Shown here: in pieces, positions 59,539 through 64,000 of the stretch
How the letters are laid out: the number at the start of each line of letters is the position of its first letter
Numbering within the stretch: the first letter of the stretch is position 1
Assembly: GCF_009856415.1 (NCBI RefSeq)
Contig: NZ_WMEZ01000005.1
Coordinates: 186,001 to 250,000 of the forward strand
DNA: 64,000 nucleotides
Reading direction: 5' to 3'
Source: Halobacillus litoralis
GTDB taxonomy: Bacteria; Bacillota; Bacilli; Bacillales; Halobacillaceae
Made by a program: the position numbers and the translations under genes
The notes under the pieces: generated by a model
What the model was told of the DNA's origin: nothing
The model's input: only the letters and a program-made list of their open reading frames with translations
Database searches by the model: none

Positions 59539-60825
59539 TTAATTGATGCCCATCATAGCAAGGAAGATAATCGCAATTGTTGCAATCATCGGAATGAGAA
59601 GACCGACTACGAACACATCCTTGTAAGAATCCTTGTGGGTCAGCCCTGTAACGGTAAATAATGTCAACAAAGCACCATTATGAGGGAGAATGGAAGCTCC
59701 AGATGCTACCGAAGTAATACGGTGAAAAGCTTCAAGGCTCAATCCTTGATCGACAGCAATATTGTAATATTCTTGCCCGAGAGCTTCGAGGGCAATCCCC
59801 ATCCCGCCAGAAGCAGAACCAGTAATCATCGCAAGCAGACTGACGGCAAAGGCTTCTGAGAAAAACGGGCTTAGTGGAATGCTGAAAATCAAATCCTTTA
59901 CGGAGTCAAATCCAGGTGATGCCGTAACAACCGTACCAAATCCGACGGCAGCACTCGTGTTAATGGTCGCCATAACTGAACCAGAAGCGCCGCCATTGAT
60001 GGCTTTAATGAAATCTTTATAATCTTTCCAATTAAAGATCATGATTAAGATGATCCCGATGAGCAATGCAGCTAAGATACTGATGTCGAATAAGTTCAAC
60101 GTCAAAACAACAGCGATTAGCGGAATAGTGGAAAGAATCCAATTGGGAAGTTCTTCTTCGTTCACACTTTTAACCTGGTTGTCACCTTCAGGTTCTGTAA
60201 ATTTCTCATCTTTGTTATTGAGTTGTTTTTCACGGAATTTCAAATAAAAATAACCGCCGACAGCCATAATTAATGCGGCAACAATTCCGAGAATGGGAGC
60301 AGCCATCGTGTCTGTCTTAAAGGTGTTGATCGGAATAATGTTCTGAATTTGGGGTGTTCCAGGAAGTGCCGTCATGGTAAAAGTGAACGCTCCGAGTACA
60401 AATGTTGATGGAATCAACTTTCTAGAAACATTCGCCTCACGGAACATCGCCACAGCCAGTGGATACACAGCAAAAACCACAACAAACAAACTAACCCCGC
60501 CATACGTAAGAATCGCTGCAGATAAAAGCATTCCGAGAATGGCACGTTTCTTACCAATGACACTTGAAATCTTATGGGCAACCGACTGAGCAGCACCCGT
60601 ATCTTCCATCAGCTTCCCGAAAATCGCACCGAAGAGGAAAATCGGAAAATAATCTTTGGCAAAGTCGACAAACCCTTGCATGTAGGTATCTGTATAAGCA
60701 GGAAGGATATCCATTCCGCTTAAAATCGCGACGATACCTGAAACGAGTGGCGCAATCCAGATGATGGACCATCCAAGATAAGCCAAAAGCATAAGTAGTG
60801 CGAGTCCAATAAGGATACTGATCAT
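59539..60825 (-). CDS. GntP-family permease (YxjC-like), candidate 3-hydroxybutyrate/acetoacetate carrier
   Basis: The 428-residue membrane protein has about 12 segments and the GntP pattern: YFPIFLFGAIFGKLMEDTGA, LTYGGVSLFVVVFAVYPLAV, FTMTALPGTPQIQNIIPINT, ATINTSAAVGFGTVVTASPG and SGASILPHNGALLTLFTVTG. GntP proteins carry gluconate or other organic acids. It is convergent with the hydroxybutyrate dehydrogenase; in B. subtilis the YxjC homolog is in a ketone-body operon, so 3-hydroxybutyrate or acetoacetate is the likely substrate (inference). TTAATTAAGTAACAA-type downstream sequence holds its terminator. The ATG follows GTGAGGGATTCATC. Confidence 0.85.
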   Translation of the reverse strand: MISILIGLALLMLLAYLGWSIIWIAPLVSGIVAILSGMDILPAYTDTYMQGFVDFAKDYFPIFLFGAIFGKLMEDTGAAQSVAHKISSVIGKKRAILGMLLSAAILTYGGVSLFVVVFAVYPLAVAMFREANVSRKLIPSTFVLGAFTFTMTALPGTPQIQNIIPINTFKTDTMAAPILGIVAALIMAVGGYFYLKFREKQLNNKDEKFTEPEGDNQVKSVNEEELPNWILSTIPLIAVVLTLNLFDISILAALLIGIILIMIFNWKDYKDFIKAINGGASGSVMATINTSAAVGFGTVVTASPGFDSVKDLIFSIPLSPFFSEAFAVSLLAMITGSASGGMGIALEALGQEYYNIAVDQGLSLEAFHRITSVASGASILPHNGALLTLFTVTGLTHKDSYKDVFVVGLLIPMIATIAIIFLAMMGIN

Positions 60826-60943
60826 GATGAATCCCTCACTTTATTTAATATCAGTTTTACTTTGTCCAAAACTAAAAAATACATGAGGGATTCCAGATGA
60901 ATTCAAATGGTTAAAAGAATCTAGCGTTCGTTCCTCCGCTAAA

Positions 60944-61385
60944 GCTCCCTATTTTTGAAGACTTAGTTTCGAGACTTTTGTTGTGTGGATGGGGGCTGCG
61001 GGGAATGGATCGCTTTCCGCGGGAGCGCGGTGAGCCTCCTCGGACTTCGTCCTGTGGGGTCTCACCCTGCACTTTTTTCCCGCAGGAGTCTCGCCATTCC
61101 CGCCCCTTTACCACATAAGGTTCTCGAAACCACTTCCGGAATAAGAAGCCTTTACTCACAAGGAAAGTGGAGCAATATGAATTTTCCATAACCGCTATAT
61201 TGGATGAAAAAGCTTGTTATAGAGCGCTTTATTACTATATATCAGGAATTGTGAAAGACACTCCTACTCGGCAAAGGGGTTCGTTTCTCACCTACTTTAA
61301 ATGGAGTAGCTTCCCAGCCCCCCTGACGCTCATCCCAAGCAACGAACCCCGAAACATCTCAAAACCGAGTCTTACACAATCCTGC
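60944..61385 (-). mobile_element. MITE-like composite repeat, copy 3 (inverted, internally deleted)
   Basis: A 442-base non-coding copy in reverse orientation between the GntP gene and the PEP carboxylase gene. Reading the minus strand, its left half (to about 61250) keeps the terminal GGCAGGATTGTG and the GGGTTCGTT arm but has lost the centre of the hairpin. The spacer (GCGCTCTATAACAAGCTTTTT) and right half (to about 60950) are complete. About 100 bases are missing compared with copies 1 and 2. Apparent frames here are shadows of the palindromes. Confidence 0.78.
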
Positions 61386-61398
61386 CATATTGTTGAAT

Positions 61399-61439
61399 AA
61401 AAAAATCGAGTATAACCTGGGAGGGTTATACTCGATTTT
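61399..61439 (-). terminator. Terminator of the PEP carboxylase gene
   Basis: A 16-bp perfect stem AAAATCGAGTATAACC/GGTTATACTCGATTTT with T residues on the minus strand. Confidence 0.9.
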
Positions 61440-61451
61440 GATATTTATTGA

Positions 61452-64000
61452 TCAGCCTGTATTTCGTAGGCCGGCTGCGATTCCGCTGATGGTAAGAAGA
61501 ACTTCTGTCAAGATATCTTCGTGATCGTCGACTTGGCGCAATTCCTTAATGAGTTCCACCTGAAGGAAGTTCAATGGGTCGACATAAGGATTACGAAGTC
61601 GTACGGATTCTTTGATTGTCGGTTGGTGATCAAGAAGTTCGGCATCTCCTGTGATTTGCAACAAGATGTCTTTCGTGCGGTCGTATTCTTCCACGATGTT
61701 TTGGAAAATACGTTCCCCAAGTTCTTGATCATTGACCAGAGCTTTATATTCTTTAGCTGTTTGAATATCCGCCTTAGTCAAGGCCATCTGCAGATTGTTG
61801 ATAGTAGAGCGGAAGAACGGCCAGTTTTCATACATTTGCTTGAGAATGGCGAGGTTATCGTCACTATCTTCAACATAACTGGCAAGTCCAGTACCAGCAG
61901 CGTACCAAGCAGGAATGAGCTGACGGTTTTGTGTCCAAGCGAAAACCCAAGGAATGGCTCTTAAGTTTTCAAATTTGGAACTGTCTTTACGCTTCATTGG
62001 ACGAGATCCGATGTTCAATTCACTGATTTCTTGTAGCGGTGTTGCTTCGTTGAAGTAAGTTAAGAAATCTGAATCCCCGAATACAAGGGATTGATACTTC
62101 TTCAAGGATACATCAGAGATGTCCTCAAGGGCTTGTTCCCAGAGTTCTTCCCGATGATGACCTTGTTCAGATTCTTTAGAAATATTCATGGCACCTTCAA
62201 GAAGGGTAGAGGCTCCTTGCTCAAGGCTTCGGTAGGCAATATCCCGCAGCAAGTAACGGGAAGAGAGAACCTCACCTTGTTCCGTAATTTTCACGCCTTC
62301 GCCAAGAGTTTCTACTGGTTGAGAAAGTAAGCTTCGGTTCAACGGTCCGCCGCCACGGCCAAGAGATCCACCACGACCGTGGAAGAATTTAAGGCCAACA
62401 TTGTAGGCAATAGCCATGTCGTGAATTTCCTGCTGCGCTTTGTAAAGTCTCCAGTTCGCTGTTAGTGTTCCGCCGTCTTTACTTCCGTCAGAATATCCAA
62501 GCATGATTTCCTGGTGGTTTCCATGCTTGTCCAAGTGTTTGCTGTACACATCCATTTCAAATAGGGTTTTCAAAATGTCAGGACCTGCAACAAGATCGTC
62601 GACGGTTTCAAGTAGTGGGGCTACGTTAATATTACTTTCCACTGTACCATCCGCATGCAGACGGTAGATGCCAGCTTCCTTAGCCAATACAAGGACTTCA
62701 AGAAGGTCACTTGCTGATTCCGTCATACTGATTAAATAGACCTCAATGGAGCGATCACCGAATTCTTTATGAGCTTTACGAATCATTTGGAAGACATTCA
62801 ACATTTTTTGTGTCTGTTCAGTATAATCTTCGTTCAATAATGAAATCGGACGTGGATCCTTCAAGACATCTTGAAGTACTTCCAGCTTATCTTTTTCTTC
62901 CAGAGAAGCGTAATCTTCGACAATACCGACTTTTTGTAGAAGCTCTGTGACTGCTGCTTCGTGTTCGCCACTATGGTTACGAATATCAAGTGTGGCGAGG
63001 TGGAAACCGAATAGTTCCACTTGTCGAATCAGTTTACGCAGCTTTTTAAGTTCACGCTTGTTCGGCTGGTGTGTTTGTGCACTATCACGAATTTGACGCA
63101 AATCCTCGAGTAGCTCATCTGCATGACCATAACCAATCTCCGACTTCCCTACTTGTCGCAGGCGTTCAAGGATAATGGCGAATTTTCGTCGGTAAATTTC
63201 GCGGTCTACACGCCATTTCTTTCCTTTTGGAAGCAATGGTTCTTCTTTTTCAATTGCGTTTCTCAACTCATCCGTGACGGTCACTTGTGTTGAGGAATGG
63301 CTGAATCGCTTCATCAGTTCTACGAGTACCGCATCATACTTCTTCAAGACAAGCTTTCGTTGTTTTTGCAACGTTTCCCATGTGATATCAGGGGTGACAT
63401 TCGGATTTCCATCACGGTCTCCGCCAATCCAGGAACCAAAACGAAGGAAGTTCGGGACGTTCCAGTCTTCATTTGGATAATGATCTTCCAACCTGGCTTC
63501 AAGCTCCTGATGGATATCTGGCAGCACATCAAATAAGGTTTCGTCAAAATAATAAAGGCCGTTGCGCACTTCATCCATGACGGTTGGCTTTCGCTCGCGT
63601 AATTCGTCAGTCTGCCAAAGAACCGTCACTTCATTTTGCAGGCTGTCCTGTAAGCTTTCACGTTCACTTTTCGTCAGTTGTGGATGGTCAAGCTTCTTAA
63701 GGATCGTGGCAATCCGTTTTTGGATTTCAAGCACCGTCCGTTTCGTAGCTTCTGTTGGGTGGGCAGTAATAATTAATTCCAAAGAAAGCTTGTCCAAAAC
63801 TTCTTGAATGTCATCCTTAGAAAAGTCATTGTTTTTCAAGTTCTGCACAGCGCTTTCGAGCGAAAATGGTTGAGCACCATGATCTTCGCGCAACTGGTAT
63901 TCGCGACGACGGCGAATGCGATGATTTTGTTCAGCGATATTAACGAGGTGGAAATAAATCGAGAATGCACGGATAACTTGGGAGCGCATCGGTGGTTCGA
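61452..64000 (-). CDS. ppc: Phosphoenolpyruvate carboxylase (5' end outside the window)
   Basis: The reading frame runs off the window edge; 849 codons are visible and the start is missing. Complete PEP carboxylases have about 880-970 residues, so roughly 60-100 are absent. Seen motifs: IITAHPTEATKRTVLEIQKR (catalytic His), FGSWIGGDRDGNPNVTPDIT, MLGYSDGSKDGGTLTANWRL, FFHGRGGSLGRGGGPLNRSL (PEP binding) and the C-terminal GIAAGLRNTG, whose final residues are conserved. The enzyme adds bicarbonate to PEP to give oxaloacetate and refills the TCA cycle. It ends with a strong terminator next to repeat copy 3. Confidence 0.95.
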   Translation of the reverse strand, partial: EPPMRSQVIRAFSIYFHLVNIAEQNHRIRRRREYQLREDHGAQPFSLESAVQNLKNNDFSKDDIQEVLDKLSLELIITAHPTEATKRTVLEIQKRIATILKKLDHPQLTKSERESLQDSLQNEVTVLWQTDELRERKPTVMDEVRNGLYYFDETLFDVLPDIHQELEARLEDHYPNEDWNVPNFLRFGSWIGGDRDGNPNVTPDITWETLQKQRKLVLKKYDAVLVELMKRFSHSSTQVTVTDELRNAIEKEEPLLPKGKKWRVDREIYRRKFAIILERLRQVGKSEIGYGHADELLEDLRQIRDSAQTHQPNKRELKKLRKLIRQVELFGFHLATLDIRNHSGEHEAAVTELLQKVGIVEDYASLEEKDKLEVLQDVLKDPRPISLLNEDYTEQTQKMLNVFQMIRKAHKEFGDRSIEVYLISMTESASDLLEVLVLAKEAGIYRLHADGTVESNINVAPLLETVDDLVAGPDILKTLFEMDVYSKHLDKHGNHQEIMLGYSDGSKDGGTLTANWRLYKAQQEIHDMAIAYNVGLKFFHGRGGSLGRGGGPLNRSLLSQPVETLGEGVKITEQGEVLSSRYLLRDIAYRSLEQGASTLLEGAMNISKESEQGHHREELWEQALEDISDVSLKKYQSLVFGDSDFLTYFNEATPLQEISELNIGSRPMKRKDSSKFENLRAIPWVFAWTQNRQLIPAWYAAGTGLASYVEDSDDNLAILKQMYENWPFFRSTINNLQMALTKADIQTAKEYKALVNDQELGERIFQNIVEEYDRTKDILLQITGDAELLDHQPTIKESVRLRNPYVDPLNFLQVELIKELRQVDDHEDILTEVLLTISGIAAGLRNTG

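Overview
The window looks like chromosome of a spore-forming, aerobic member of the Bacillaceae, most likely a moderately halophilic Halobacillus-type organism (inference). The evidence is a complete gerA-type germinant-receptor operon, a Spo0E-family gene, TnrA, a fatty-acid P450 peroxygenase of the CypC type, the nagZ-namZ murein-recycling pair, a NaChBac-like sodium channel and several Na+/anion transporters. Shine-Dalgarno sites are strong, GC content is moderate, and most transcription units end in clear stem-loop terminators. No rRNA, tRNA, CRISPR array, prophage or IS transposase gene was seen.

Layout. 1-8.3 kb: DUF2207 membrane protein, CNNM/HlyC-type transporter, old-yellow-enzyme oxidoreductase, and the three-gene germinant-receptor operon. 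8.3-13.5 kb: a probable spore-surface and envelope patch with two unknown proteins, a long coiled-coil protein, a CxxCxGxG zinc-motif protein plus a broken second copy of it, and a secreted CAP protein. 13.8-20.5 kb: TPR-like protein, NaChBac-like channel, AtoE-type fatty-acid transporter under a cre site, a GntR/ABC operon and an unlisted 44-aa basic protein. 20.7-26.5 kb: coiled-coil protein, SsuABC/ThiXYZ-like ABC importer, and a SAM (S-box) riboswitch controlling a MetT-type methionine transporter. 26.5-33.8 kb: nagZ-namZ with a perfect cre site upstream, a DASS anion symporter, an MFS transporter and a CHY zinc-finger protein. 33.8-40.4 kb: 21-bp tandem repeats, YceI, tnrA with an FbpA-like small gene and a TnrA box, a PAS-STAS protein, AI-2E-family permease, P450 and YjiH-like permease. 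40.4-48.5 kb: second MetT-like transporter, GNAT, Gfo/Idh oxidoreductase, RsbR-like protein, VCBS-type protein, DUF1206 protein, excisionase-fold protein, RidA and Spo0E-like protein, with two candidate orphan small RNAs at 46.3 and 48.6 kb. 48.9-64 kb: CstA, ATP-grasp, YutJ-like dehydrogenase, a C45 hydrolase-GNAT-DUF71 operon, FabI, glutamate dehydrogenase, 3-hydroxybutyrate dehydrogenase facing a GntP permease, and a 5'-truncated PEP carboxylase.

The most unusual feature is a non-coding, MITE-like composite repeat of about 0.44-0.54 kb. It is present three times between 50.4 and 61.4 kb (two direct, one inverted), and a solo end lies at 36.4 kb. Each copy has two long imperfect hairpins joined by a related spacer and bounded by inverted terminal repeats.

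The genes suggest a cell that recycles its wall sugars under carbon control, links nitrogen status to tnrA autoregulation, takes up methionine under SAM feedback and burns fatty-acid or ketone-body carbon. Function calls come from sequence motifs read by eye; no database search was run.
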